Assembly (NCBI RefSeq): GCF_010093595.1
Contig: NW_022985454.1
Span: 549,473-613,472, forward strand
Source: Mytilinidion resinicola
Taxonomy: Eukaryota; Ascomycota; Dothideomycetes; Mytilinidiales; Mytilinidiaceae
DNA: 64,000 nt
Direction: 5' to 3'
Every line of letters starts with the position of its first letter. The first letter of the stretch is position 1. Positions 45,701 through 58,100 of the stretch are shown here, one piece after another. The translations under genes and the position numbers were made by a program. The notes beneath the pieces were generated by a model. That model was given only the letters and a program-made list of their open reading frames with translations, had not been told where the DNA came from and ran no database searches.

Positions 45701-48700
45701 TTAGGCAATGGACGAGGTAGGTGTTTCAACGTTTAGCCTGCCCTTTCGGGACTCTAGTAGCCATTACATTCAATATAGAGTGAGGAATACAACTTACCAT
45801 CATCGAATGCTTTCAATTTCCCGTGCTTGCCCTTCAATTACCTTGTGGACGTTCATGACCGATTTTGACCACCGGAAATTCCTCGTCACGCCAACATTGC
45901 GTCTCTCCAAAGACCAAGCACTACCATGACTTTGAAGCATACACTGTGATCTAAGCCAGATCATGTAAGTGTCTAACTTTCAACCCTCTTACGCCGGCAG
46001 CCGGTTTAGAGAAGCTTCACAGTCAATATCGTGGTCCAACGATGGCGTCCAGCTGTCACTCTCAAAGCAGCCTCCAACCCCTGATTTCTGCTCGAATTGG
46101 CCCTCGTTCTTCTCATCAACCTCCAAAATAGTACGTGCCCGTGGAAGAGACGGGAAATATACTTACAATCCTACTTTGCCCTACTCTTGTATTTCACCCA
46201 ATTCTCCAATATCACTAAATCGTGTCCCCATCCAGTAATCGAACTGACGTTCCCGCTACTATTCAAGCAAGGACGAACCATTAAACTTCCGAAGCAAGAA
46301 CATCACCACGTTTTTGCCAACTCTCGCTATACAGCAAGCTCAAGCTCTAGCCGGGACTCATCGTCAATCCGTCCTACAAACTCGTCTGCCTCCTCCCTCG
46401 GCACACTCCCTTACCTGGGCACAGGCCCGGCTTAGCGCGCACAGTGCAGCATTCCCGTTCTCAGATATCTATTAGAGCCTAAGTATCCGCTCTTAGCATC
46501 TATGCGAAAGCACTATGGACTATAAACTTCATCAGACCTCAGCCGCGGATTTCTAAACCAAACCTCCGCGCAGCCCATTATGGCCTTTGACGGATCTCTG
46601 AGGCGGATGCCGGGTGTGTACCCAACTCTTATCCCTGGGCGACTGAGCTCGAGCGAAGGCTCGGAGAACCGAAGTCAAACGGTCATCACAATTTCAAGAG
46701 ACTGGTTGAGATGGATATGAGGCCGTCGGGGAACGCCCGATAGAGGGCGATTCTGCTCTAGCAGCAAGAGTTGGAAGGGGTTGACTTGCGAAATCTGATG
46801 CTAAAGTTGGTAGGGAGTCTTGAAAACGAGAGCTTTCACAGGTGGGCGACGTGGTCACTTGGACTTCTCGTTCCTTTAGATGGAATGAGAGATTAACGAC
46901 GTTGACCAGATATAAAAGTGGAAGAAGAGTAGCTTCAACAAGTACATATTGTTTCATTGTACTAGATCTATTTTACCCGCTCTAGCGACCAAGTCCGTGA
47001 AGCTCTAAAGCATATGTCGTCTCCGTCTTCCTCTTCCTCCTTGTATTGTCACTGCCAAAGCTCCGGGTATGTACACTCGTTTCCCAAATGCCTTAGTTGC
47101 TATACACTGCCCTGTCCCCTCTTGGTCTTTCTACCGTCGTCTTAGACATCTGCAGTTTGAGGATCGATGACCGATGAGCGACGGCTGGCTGTCCTGGACG
47201 GAGACCGTTTGATCATTTGTCACCCCCTTTAAGAGAAACCCGGTCTCTGTGATTTATCAAGCACGAGTTCTTAAGAGTAAGTCAAGAGCTTAACCTCACG
47301 GTCCTCTCATCGTGTGGGGGCTTCACATCGGTATTGAATTACTAAACAAGGGACGTGTAGGTCATACACAGGCTTCTTCGGGATACTGTATCCCATTCAA
47401 TCTCGTAATCTCCAGAAACCAAGCGCTCTATCCCTCCGAGCCGGGGCATCATTATCCCTCTTGACAGAACCCTCGCATTATCCATCTTCATCATCTTCGT
47501 GAATCTGGAAAGAAGCTAATTCCGGGGATGTCGCGATAGAGAGTGTTCGTATGGGCCACTTCTCCTGGTCATCTCCTCTGCGCCACCGGGCCTGAGGAGC
47601 AGCAAAAGGCGCTTCGTACGGCGGCGTAGTGGGCCCGGAGAGATAGATCGTAGTCGTGGTCGATTGTAGCCGAGGAGGGATGGGAGCGGAGGATAGGAGA
47701 CGTCCTGTGGCTTGTGAGCAGTCAATTACATTACTTCGCTAGAGCTTCTGCAAGGCGGAAAGGTGGCGGAGCAATGCCGATTATACGAGAGATCCCACGG
47801 CTTGACTTAAGCCGAGCGCAGCATACATGCGTGCGAGGGAGGCTCTAAGAAGGCCAATTGAAGAAATAGGCTGTTACCTAAACCTTGTCTTTGCTTGTCT
47901 TTGACGCGGTGGAGACAAAAGCAGGATTTTATTGTCGGAGTTTTTCTGGATCGTCGCCCTGTCCCCAGAGATCTGCTTTGTAAGTTCCGCGCAGAATCCT
48001 CTCGTTCTCCGTTTGGAGCTCCCCGCCTCCTTGCTAACCATCTCTCGTCTGCTATCGTCTCGAGTTCCATATTGGATAAACGCCTTGCTGGTCCAATGGC
48101 AGAAGGGAAGCTGCCGCACAAGATTGCCCAGTCCCGCCCATGATATTCCAACGCCCCAAGATGTCTCCTTCTATGATATTCCGGCGGTCCAGGTCGCGTA
48201 TCGACGGCTTCATTAGGCGTAGCTTGCGGGGAGAGGTCGTGAGGCACTCGCCGCCGAAGGTTAGTCGATGGTGATGATGCTACGGCTGACTCGGAGTAGC
48301 TGTTGAAGGATGGGTTCGACGGTTCGACGGATTCGACGGGAGTGAAGCCTAAATCTCGCCTACAAGGGCCGAAGAGTATAAGGGCGCGTGTTTTTGATTT
48401 GCGCGATGGGTTGCAGCCTCGTCACTGGCGACTTTGAGATATACCGATGGGTGAGAAATGTCTGCCAGTGTTTATATGTTTGAGGCAATTGACAGGAATG
48501 AGGGGAGGAGAGCTTAACGAAAAGAGCTGCCGGGCTAGAAACAAAACAACAGCACGATGAGCGCACTAGATCATCTGCTGGAGGCGCTCGCTCGAAAAAA
48601 AGCTCAAAAAAAAAGGAGCAAACGACCACCCCCCTCTTGAGAGTGAACTACGCTAGATTCTCTGCGCCCTAGCCACCCTCCCCATTGAAGTTCAGATGCC

Positions 48701-51700
48701 GTAAGGACAATTCCCGAGAGTACTGGCACTCCGAATTCGAGCGCTGGGGGCTGGAACGCGGCCATGATGACAGAAGAGTTGGCGACGTTGTCTGTTTCGA
48801 TTTTCTAGGCTCGATTCTAGCAAAGGGAAGAAGAAATTCAAGAATGCAAACCCCATAACTAGTCCTAGTGGGAATCGATCTTGGATCGAACCCAACTAGC
48901 AAAACAAAATGGCAAAACGAGCGCAATCACCTCCGCTGTACGGTATGTTGCTAGGCCAACTAAAGTCATTCGCGTCTCACCTTTCAGTATAGAGCCAGCT
49001 ATGTCTGGTGCGCTTGCGGTCCGAACTCGAAGAGCTTTTGAGTAATTGTCTCTGATCGCAGGAAGGGGGGTTTGTGGGGATGAACTTTAAAGCGCTGCCT
49101 ATCCCCATCCGCATGGCCAACTCACCTGCACACTGTTCTTACAGGCACGCATATTGGGGCGAGCTGAACAGATTCTATGCCCTCAATGCCGCACTGCCTA
49201 AAAGATATACTTAGCTGGCGGATAGGGGCCGATGTCGAGGGGATTCTACCAGCCTAAGAAAGTAAATTTAGGACGCATTCTGTTCCAAATACAATCAAGC
49301 CAGAAGGCCGCCAGCATCTCTCTAGCAAAACCATCACTCGTCGTAAGAATAGATATTTGGGCTGAGAATCTTAAGAAGACTCCTTACTATAGACGACTTG
49401 GCATTAGCCTTTTAGTCGTATGGTGAGGTGTAGTAACGTACCTCTTTGCATAGGAAAATATTATAAGAACACGTACTTTTTGAGATACGCTTCAAGTGGA
49501 AAAGGCGATGTTGTGCTGGAGTAGTGGAAAGAATGAGTGCGTAAGCCTCAAGACGTATCATCTCAACGAAGGGAAATCGTCTCGCAGGAAGGCGGAAGAC
49601 GCGGAGACTGAAGTTAAGATCACTTCTTACAGCCTATGAGAGACTCGTACTTCGAGATGAAGAATTGGTGACGAAATTGATGGAAATACACGCTATTTCA
49701 AGCGCGACGGTAACGGCTAATGGTACTAATCGAGCACTATGCTCGCCTAGATGCATAGACAAGAACCATACGAACATTATATGAGGCAAGTTCTAGATCC
49801 CAAAATTGGTATCCTACCAAAAGAGGTAATTGCTCACTATGTCTCGAATTGGCCTTGGCATGGTGTCGCCCCAATTTTCTGGAATCTTTTGTTTCTACCT
49901 TTGTATGACGCCAGCTAACCGAGGACATGTAGAGGAAGCGATCACGGACCGGAATTCGAGATATCCTGGGACGATGGCGAACTGTTCGGGCTCGTCCGGG
50001 GATGGGAACATGACCACGGGGCTTCCGCAAGGCCTCCACGACGACTGAAATAGGGGAAGCCGACCGACGTGATATAATGGCTAGCCAGATGCAGCTACTT
50101 CAAAATATGATCTCAAAAGCTTGAATGATAGAATTGAGAAGTCGCAACGATAAATTTGATTATGATGGAGCGCCAATACCTACAAGTCTTACCGGCCTTT
50201 CTCGCCGCCTACAGCATCTCCGTCTATCCTTCATCACCCTCGTTAAAACATGGCACTGAACGCCAGCCCGGAAGCCAGAAGCCCCTTTCGTACCCTTCGA
50301 TCGACGACATCCATCTAGCAAACAAAAACAGGGGCCGACGTATACCGCCCGTCTTATCCTCTTCGAACTCTCTACAGCGTGTCCCTTGCGTACATACCCG
50401 GGGTCAACCCAGACCACATCCCGCTCCTCGACAGCAGGCAAGCACGCGCTGTCAGCATGCACCACTCATCTGGGCAAAAGCAGCCGGGCTCCGCGCAGTG
50501 CAGTGCGTTGACACGAAGCAGAAGGACGTTTCCTTCAACCGAAGTAGTGCCTCTCGGCCGGCTCGCTTGCAAAGAAGCCCGCCTTTCCCCATCCCCCCTA
50601 GCTCGTCCTCGCACACCTCACTCCCACCGTTCCTCCGACATTCACCATTTGCCTTTGCTCATGCTCCCCCCCTCTCCCGGTCCCAGGAGCCGCAAAATCC
50701 CTCGCTCCTGTCCCCACAGCGCCCGTCCAATCACACCCCGCCAGACACACAGTTGCAGCTTGGCAATGCATGCCATCCCGACGAGATAGAATCCCGCGTC
50801 GAACCGCCCGCCGCGTCTGCTGGCCGGAACGAGTGATGGCGAACGAGCTCGAGCAAAGGACCTCGGACACGTTTGCCTGCTGCGTGCTTGCTTGGCTGAC
50901 ATATTTTACTAGCAAGCCCCTGGTCTGACGTCCCCTCGTTGCTGGCCCCTTGCACCTTGTTATCCTGGGAGCTGCAGCTATGGTATGCATGACCCTTTCA
51001 ACGCAGCAGTAGCAGGTTTTCATGCACGATGGGATGGGATGGGGATGGGGCGGACGGCTGGTGAACGATGCCGAACGCGACGCGCCACGAGCGCCTCACC
51101 GATGAGAGCGCGTGTTGACGAGACAGGCAGAGGGGTACGGAGGTAGGGGTGGGTTACGTGGCAGAGCAGCCAGGGCGCGTGGGGAAAGGTTGTAGCACGC
51201 CTGACGAACATGCACGATGCAGAGAAAAGCAGAATGGCTAGGGCATGCCAGGTCAAGTCATGCCAGGCAAAACTGCCATCCGCTGTCATTCTCTAGTTCG
51301 TCTCGTAAATGTCGGACCTGTCATAAGATACTGATATGATTCCGTAGCTTTTCATTCGAGGGCTTTGAGAAATGTAGTGCCGTCGTTCCATCGTACAGTA
51401 GTGCCCAGTCTTGCCAAACAAATTGGAATGTCCCTGAATGCCCCCTGGAGAATTACTAACTCCCATGCGCGGAAACGCCGTTGTGGGCTCCCTTTCCCGA
51501 ATTAAAGAAAGATGAAAGACCCTCGAGATGTCCTTCAAGAAGAGGGATCCGAGGGTGGAGAGAAATCCGTAATCCGACTCCACCGATGAGAAGAAGAGTA
51601 AAGAGGGCATTCCGATAGAAGGAAGTTAGAAGAGGAGAAAAAGAGTCCCGAATTTCCCAGCCCAATCCAGCCCATGAACCCGAAATCATTCGTTCCTTCA

Positions 51701-51756
51701 GCTCCAAAGCGCCCTGCGTGAAGAGGTGCAACACTGAGATAGCCCATGAGCCGGCA
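39725..51756. other. About 12 kb of GC-rich DNA without a convincing gene
   Basis: Many ORFs of 60-250 codons overlap on both strands, but they are Arg/Ser/Pro/Ala-rich, share no recognisable motifs and show no coherent exon chain. This is what random frames in GC-rich DNA look like. Short TC-rich low-complexity DNA lies at 39905-39950 (repeated CTCTCGAT). Composition falls to average after about 45.6 kb. There are scattered splice-like signals (for example GTAAGT at 45965), so untranslated exons or long non-coding RNAs cannot be excluded. Part of it should be the promoter of the NDT80-type gene. Confidence 0.4.
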
Positions 51757-52197
51757 TTATGAGCTGCTGACTTGACCGTAGGCACGCTGGTAGGTGGTGG
51801 TAGCGGGCGTCTGGCCATAGAATTGGAGAGCGCATTCGGCGGCGTCCTCGCGGGCTTGCTCGACGTAGTTACCGTCGTACCAGTAGCGGGCCGGGAATTG
51901 CTTTTCCCCGACTACAACGACGCTAGACCATGCGGTGCGGCCTCCTGTGAATGAGTTTAGCAGGTGGTGAGAGCATTAGAAAGTGAAGGATGTTAATGCG
52001 TGTTGGAAGTGAGGAACGATTATGGGGCTAGGGCTAATGAAGAAACCTGGAAGGGGATTGGATATTCTCCGAGACTCGAGAAGTTTACCTCGACGATCTG
52101 AAACGTCTTGCCATCTAGGCTGTTCGATCTGGGCAGCGTTACAGTGATCTGGACATGAATCAGTCAGACCTGATCCTTGACGAAGGTGGAGATCCAT
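51757..52197 (-). CDS. Small protein with a double-stranded-RNA-binding-motif-like domain
   Basis: Exon 2 (51944-51757) reads GGRTAWSSVVVVGEKQF, PARYWYDGNY, VEQAREDAAECALQFYG and a short Ser/Thr/Tyr tail. The order is beta strand, aromatic strand and an EDAAE-type helix, as at the C-terminal end of a dsRBD. Upstream, exon 1 ends with QPRWQDVSDRRG at 52089. A 144-nt intron (52088-51945) joins them in phase 1, and the joint RRGGRTAW is natural. With the ATG at 52197 the protein is about 98 aa. An alternative 5' splice (donor near 52216, acceptor before 52149) would give a different N-terminus. It probably binds RNA; no catalytic domain is present. Confidence 0.65.
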
Positions 52198-53742
52198 CAC
52201 CAACCCTTCAACCTGTCTTGCCAGAAAGTGGGTCTCGCAGCCATTGTGATGGTGATCCAAGCAGCGACGCTTTTAGTGCTCAAGAACGAAGGCCCCAAGA
52301 GAGTGTGGCTGCAACCAAAGAAAGCAGAGCAGGACGGTCTGAATGCAAAAGCGCTTGTATAGGAAGATTGAAAAGTGCCTAGCTGGAAGAGAAGCCCTGC
52401 ACTCGAAATCCGCAGGACTACTTATACAACTAACCCTCACGTCACCTGTAAGGCTAGACGAAACGACATGTTGCACCTAGGTGCACGCTGCCGGAGTCAT
52501 CAGACGGTGAGCAGGGAAGGCACACGCAGGTCTCACGGAAACGACCTCTGTGTTGTCGTAGGGCACTGGGGACCAGCGGCCCACGGGTCGTTCGCATGGC
52601 TCCAAGGCCCAATGCAATGGATGGGGGTGGGCCGGGCCGTTTCCAGCTCCTGCACTGTTCAGTTGGCATCTTCTGGCGTCCGTCGATGATGACCTCGTTG
52701 CAATCAAGGCGGGCCAATGGCAGCCAGCAACGAGACGGGGGGCCTGCCTGCAGGCAAATTGCATGAATCGAAGCCGGCGGCGTGCTGGCCGATGCCTTCC
52801 CCATCAGGGGCCTCGTGGTTGAACGCGATTAGCATGGCGGCTTAAGAAGAAAAGAGAGGGGGGTGGAGAGGGACCAGGAATAGTCGAAGCATTGCACGCT
52901 GGCAGGTTAGCCAACTCACTGTGCATGAAGCTGGGTGCACGCTTTCTACTCGACGTGTCTTGACCCTAAGGCCAGATTGATCGAGCTTTTCCGAAGCACG
53001 ATAAGTCGATCTTCTGCGAGAATTACCCTGCCTGCAAGCCCACAGAGCCTAGCAGGGAGCGTGCACAAATCCTGACGCAGCGGGCGGCCGGGCAGTAGCC
53101 GTTTGCTCGGCGTCAGGACGGGGGCCGGGTATGGTGATGCTTGCCGCCAATACCTTTGAGCTGAGGGAGGGCCCGCTGTGACAGCCCCGGGTACCTACTT
53201 ATGCTTCTCTGTTTGACATGTTGCTCAGCATGCGGATGCCGGCAGCATGGCGTGAGGTCTGGTGCTGGAACTGGTTAAGTTGGCACAATTACCCGAAACT
53301 TGCCCGGAGCGTTCACGTGTGGCGCCTTCACTGAAACGTCGGAGTCCTCGAGCTGTTTCATCAGAGCCAAATGCGGAGTTCATGACGCCAGAAGAAGCCG
53401 AGAAGAGTAAATATGTTCATCATTCGTTTCAGCTCATATGTATACGAAGTGAAAGCCGTCCTCCTTTTGTCGTAGAGCCATTAATAATATGTGATATCCC
53501 ACGTCGAAGCAAACACTCCATTTCCGATATATCCTAAACGCCTCACTCCGTTGCTGTCGTGTCGACGCCCCACATATTAGACAGATTGACGAAAATGCCA
53601 CGGCAAGCCGCAGCTGACGTTCTAGCGAAACGAGCAGTATGCCCAGTCGTGCGAACGGAAATATGTACGAGAATCGAATGCAGAGTTCCGCCCAGCGGGT
53701 CTGACGTTGAGAATGCGGGTCAGTCGGTCGGCTCTCTAAACC
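52198..53742. other. Intergenic stretch without a recognised gene
   Basis: Only short ORFs are seen. It lies upstream of the small dsRBD-like gene and downstream of the next gene, so it should contain promoter and terminator sequences. Confidence 0.35.
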
Positions 53743-55109
53743 TCAACTATGCAACGCTGACGGTTGTCGACTTGGAGCTGCTCGTCGATGAAAAACTTCG
53801 TCGATGAGACGCTTCGGACCAACATACTCCATGCCCATTTTGAAGGATCCAGAGCGGATCAAGGGAATGTGTAGCTGGGTGCTTTGCTTGGTGTGGAAGC
53901 GCCGCTTGATGCAGTCATCAACAAGAGCCATCAACCCAGTTGCAACGACGACACTTGAAGTTGTTAGTCGGAGTAATGGCCGGCGTTTGGTAGCACTTAC
54001 TCGGAGATGTCAGTCGTAGCATCTAGAATCCTTTCGTCGGTGATCCGCATGTAACAAGGAGGGACCCAGCCCCCGCGTGCGGCCTCCTCGTGAGCTTGGT
54101 CGGGAGTCAGTTTGACGGGGCAGATGTGTGCTAGCGGTTGGTCGCTGTCCTCCCGGAGGAGGTAGTATGAAACGTCCTCCATGTCGCCATCCTTCTTGCA
54201 CACCCGCTTCCAGCCGTAGTGGTGGCCCCAGTACTCAAAGTTGTACCGTTTGTTGGACTTGGCGCCCCGTCTCTTGACTTCAAGGTGAGCATAATTCGAG
54301 AACTCAAGCTTGAGCGTGTTGGTAGGCAACAGGGCACGACCGTTCGCATGGCCGGCAGACTTGGGGCGTGAGCCATCTTCAATGCCTTTCATCGACTCAT
54401 AGCCCGAGTCTGATCGCTTGAGGCCTGCTGCGGTCGACGGTCGGGTGTCGGGCTTGTTCCTCAGAGTCGCGAAAGCACTGCTCGCTCGTGCCAGCACGGG
54501 CCTCTTCTCTGTCGGCGGCTTCTGGTATTTGCGGATGGAATGGCAAACCTCTCGGCCAGACTCTCGGCAATATCGCCGCAGCGAGAATTCTCGGTTTCTG
54601 AGGTCGTGCATGCGCAGGTGGAAGAGGGTGTACGACTGCTTCTTGCCCCGGCGGCCTTCTAGTTGAGTGTCCACGCGCAGGTTCATGTTCCCGTCGATGG
54701 TGGCGTCGTCATGGCGAATGGATATCCGCTTGCTCGTGGGGAACAGGTCAGCAAAGTCCCTAGGCGTGGTGGGTATGGCGTCGATGGGGAAGACCTCGTG
54801 GTTGTACTGGGGGACCTCGTACTGTGGGTAGTCGTCGTCTTCTTCGGCTAGGTCCTCCTCTGATGTCGACGCATAAGTATCGACTGAGGCCCGGGGGAGA
54901 TACGGTGGTGGTCTCGCATAGTCGGTGGTCCAGGTGTCGGCTCGACCCTTTACGCGGCCATTGGAGGTATCGGACTGTGTATACGTCTCGTGGTAACTGT
55001 ACTCGGTGGGCGCAGTACTCCGTGGATTCGACGTGGTTTCGCTGCGAGCGGAGTTGTTGGCGCTGCTGTCACTGGCGTGGTTCTCGCGCCACTGTATTGA
55101 TTGCGGCAT
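53743..55109 (-). CDS. Unrecognised 439-aa protein, two exons
   Basis: Exon 1 (55109-54001) and exon 2 (53953-53743) are joined by a 47-nt intron with matching phase. The N-terminal half is Ser/Thr/Tyr-rich with an acidic patch (SEEDLAEEDDDYPQYE), probably disordered. The middle part (about residues 155-205) has basic strands such as SYTLFHLRMHDLRNREFSLRR. After another low-complexity Ser-rich linker comes a compact region (about 265-370) with KLEFSNYAHLEVKRRG, NFEYWGHHYGWKR and PPCYMRITDERILDATTD. No transmembrane segment or signal peptide is visible. The long open frame, consistent splicing and domain-like composition argue for a real, conserved gene; I do not recognise its family and give no function. 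Confidence 0.8.
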
Positions 55110-58100
55110 GATTATAATGGTATGGATGTGAAGTGCAGAGCAGAGTTAAATGCAATTCAAGTATGGTGATGGAATGGTGCGAGTGGTCAGGGCATGCGGA
55201 GAGACACGGGTGGTGGAGTATATGTAGAGCAGCGAGCAGCCAAAAGGCATCGGGCGAGGATCGGGCGAGCACCGCAGGCCGTATTGGTGGCGGAGTTGGA
55301 GAGGGTCTGTAGGGCTCTCGAATGGGCAGGGCGGAAGAATTTGCGCGCAACGGGCTGCAGCGAGAGGCCAGTGGGAGAGGCCGTGGAGAGGTGGGGAGAG
55401 CGATTTGCGAGGCGTGGGATGCACGCTTTTCTAACTATCCTCCATGGCGGTCCGGGCGGTCGGGGGCCTGTCTTTCACACCACGGCAGCGCAACACTTGC
55501 CCACACCGTCCGCACCGTGCCTCTGCCCTTGCCGGGCTCGGCCTGGCTGACACGGCCGTCGTCGAATGGGATTTGCTGCGGCGCCGGCCTGCAGCACCCC
55601 AGCCTCCCTCATCGACAGGACTCCCCGATCCTCCTGCTCAGCGCCAGCCCGGCGAATCAAGCCACCGCGCGCCCCTCCACACCGCAGCAGCCGTTGACTC
55701 GAGGCCTCCCCCGCCGAAACAGGCAGAAGGCAGAAGGCAGAGCAGAGAGAGACGCTTGGAGAGCTGGAGCGCATCGCCGTGCCCGAGGCTGGGGAGGGCG
55801 CGCTGCGTCTGGGCAGCCTGATGGCGCTTCACTATTCACATCTGGACAGCTCCCCGACGGCAGGCCCCACGGCGATGGCTGCATGCCTCGTCCATGGTGC
55901 CCCGTCCATGGTGCCCGTCGATTCCGTCGCGCCTCTCCCGTTGCGCCGTCTCTCATGGGCTCCACGTGCCATCGCTTTCCGGCCCTCTCGCAGTCTGCTG
56001 ATCCCGACGAGCGACAACCAGCAGCAAGCCGCTCTCCAGGTGCAGCGAAGACGTCACCATCTCGCTGCTCTGCTGCGACAATTCACCGCTGGCTCGCCCA
56101 GTGCCATCTCTATTAGCGCTACGTCCGTACCACCAGGAGTAGCGCCGTCGATTTCAGCGGTGCGTCGATATCGACGGCGCTGCAGTCATACCGTGCCCGT
56201 CAGCCTTCTATTTTCATTTGTGGCTGAGAGGCACCTTGAGATCCGATGCCTCCACCATGCAAGTCGCATCACATCCTCACCTCGCAGCGCGGCATCAGCA
56301 AACCTCTCAGCCCCCTGGATATGCTGAACTCAACCACAGGCTAAATCCAGCGCGGGAGGAGGATCGTGCTTGGCTCTGCCGCTGCGTTGCCTTTCTCACC
56401 CTTGGGATAAGCTTCATGCATTGCCTCACCCTTTGGGAGACGACGCCGATGCTGATGCAGCGCGACGAGCCCAGCGAGAGGGCAGCAAAGCCTTCTCCGC
56501 GCGGAGGTCGTCTGCCCTGTAGATCCAGACCGCTGGTCAAAACTGGTGATCCGTCTTGCCCAATTCGGAAATCCACCTAACGTCAACCTCACTCCTCTCT
56601 CCTATCCTCTCCTCATCGTAGAAGAATGCCGTCTTCATTGCCAAGCCTCATTCTGTCCTTCGTCGCTGTTCCGCGCCGCCGATTGTGGTTTCATTTGCCT
56701 TCCTCTCCATTCTCATCTGTCCCGGTTCCCCGGCCAATCACAGTGCAGAACGTGTTGGATTCATACATGAGGCGACTGGTGCGCTGTAAAACCCCAACAC
56801 CAGCGAACACGTTCAGACGCCGCTGTGGTGTCATCTCCAGCCCCTTCTAGCTCGACTTCAACCTTCGGCCGTCTTCCGCGCATCCTTCGTGATCGGCTAG
56901 TCTCCCGCAGTACCAGTATTCCCCTGTGCTAGGAGCTCCACTTCATCCCCCACGCGTCGACGCCTCCGATGATGGATCAGATAGCTGCAGGCCAAGTTTC
57001 GCGGCCGGGGCAAAGTATGGGATGCTTGCGGCTTCGACCTTCCTTCGGAACGGAGCCGAGATGATTACACCATCAACGCTGGCCGTGATTGATCCACCCC
57101 GACCAAACATATCGACCCGATAACCATGCCTGCTTGGCCTCTAACGGCCACTCAAGGCAGCAGAGTTTACTCGATACAATATCGTCAAGTGCACCCTCGT
57201 CCTTTTCCCTCCAGCTAGTGGCGGCTGTGCAACCTGACTCCTCTCGTCGTTCCATCATTACGTATCTCTCAACGAGTGATGCTTTAGTCTCTCAAGCAAT
57301 GGGGCGATCGCAAGATGCTATGTCTGACTTCCCCATTTTGATCGTCTCTTCCCTTCCCTTCACTGGTATGCGTAGTCGTCAATCATTTTAGTCTCGAGGT
57401 TTCAAGTGGCTGTCATCTCGAGTCGATCATTACCTTCCTCTGCTCGATCTAGAGCACATCTGCGGGGAAACGGCTGCCTGGAGCTCCTCTCCTTGACCCA
57501 GCCTCAAAGGGCCCAGCCGGCCCCAAAACTGCAGACTTTTACTGGGCATGCTGCAGTCCAGCCAACTTCCCCAGCTTCCGCTGCATCTGCATCTTGCTCA
57601 TCACGCGCCTCGTCATGCCCCGAGAATCTTCTCAACCCGGTCCATCGCATTGGTGCGATCCCACCAATCCTGTTAGAGTCAAACTTCATTGGGTGCGCTT
57701 CATGCAGCCGAAAAGCGCAACAGGCGACATAAAGTGGTGAGAGATAATTCGGCAGGATTAGTCGGCAGGACCTTTATTGGTTGGTATTCAACGGAATTTC
57801 CTTCATTTCTTCTCATGTCGCCTTTTACTTTGTGCTAGTCATTTTCCATTTTCACAATTTGTCTACAGTCACGTGCTCCTACAACAAAAGCGCCATGTCC
57901 ACCTGACGTTCACATAGAACGAGCGAGAGAACAATTTGTCACTACTGCGTCGACAGGACGATGTAGTATGCACCCCTACAAAGTGTACCGTGTGTGTACG
58001 TGTGTATCGCGTAGGTGGCGAAGATGCCACCGCATGGGTGTCTATTCATTCTCTATCGGTCCCGACTTGGCATCGGTCTCGTCATTCTGACCATGGCCGA

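Noticed and set aside
50156..50836. 226-codon plus-strand ORF
   Set aside because: Low-complexity Pro/Ser/His/Arg translation of C-rich DNA without domain features; competing frames are equally open.
55322..56116. 264-codon plus-strand ORF
   Set aside because: It lies in GC-rich DNA with several overlapping open frames and no recognisable motif.
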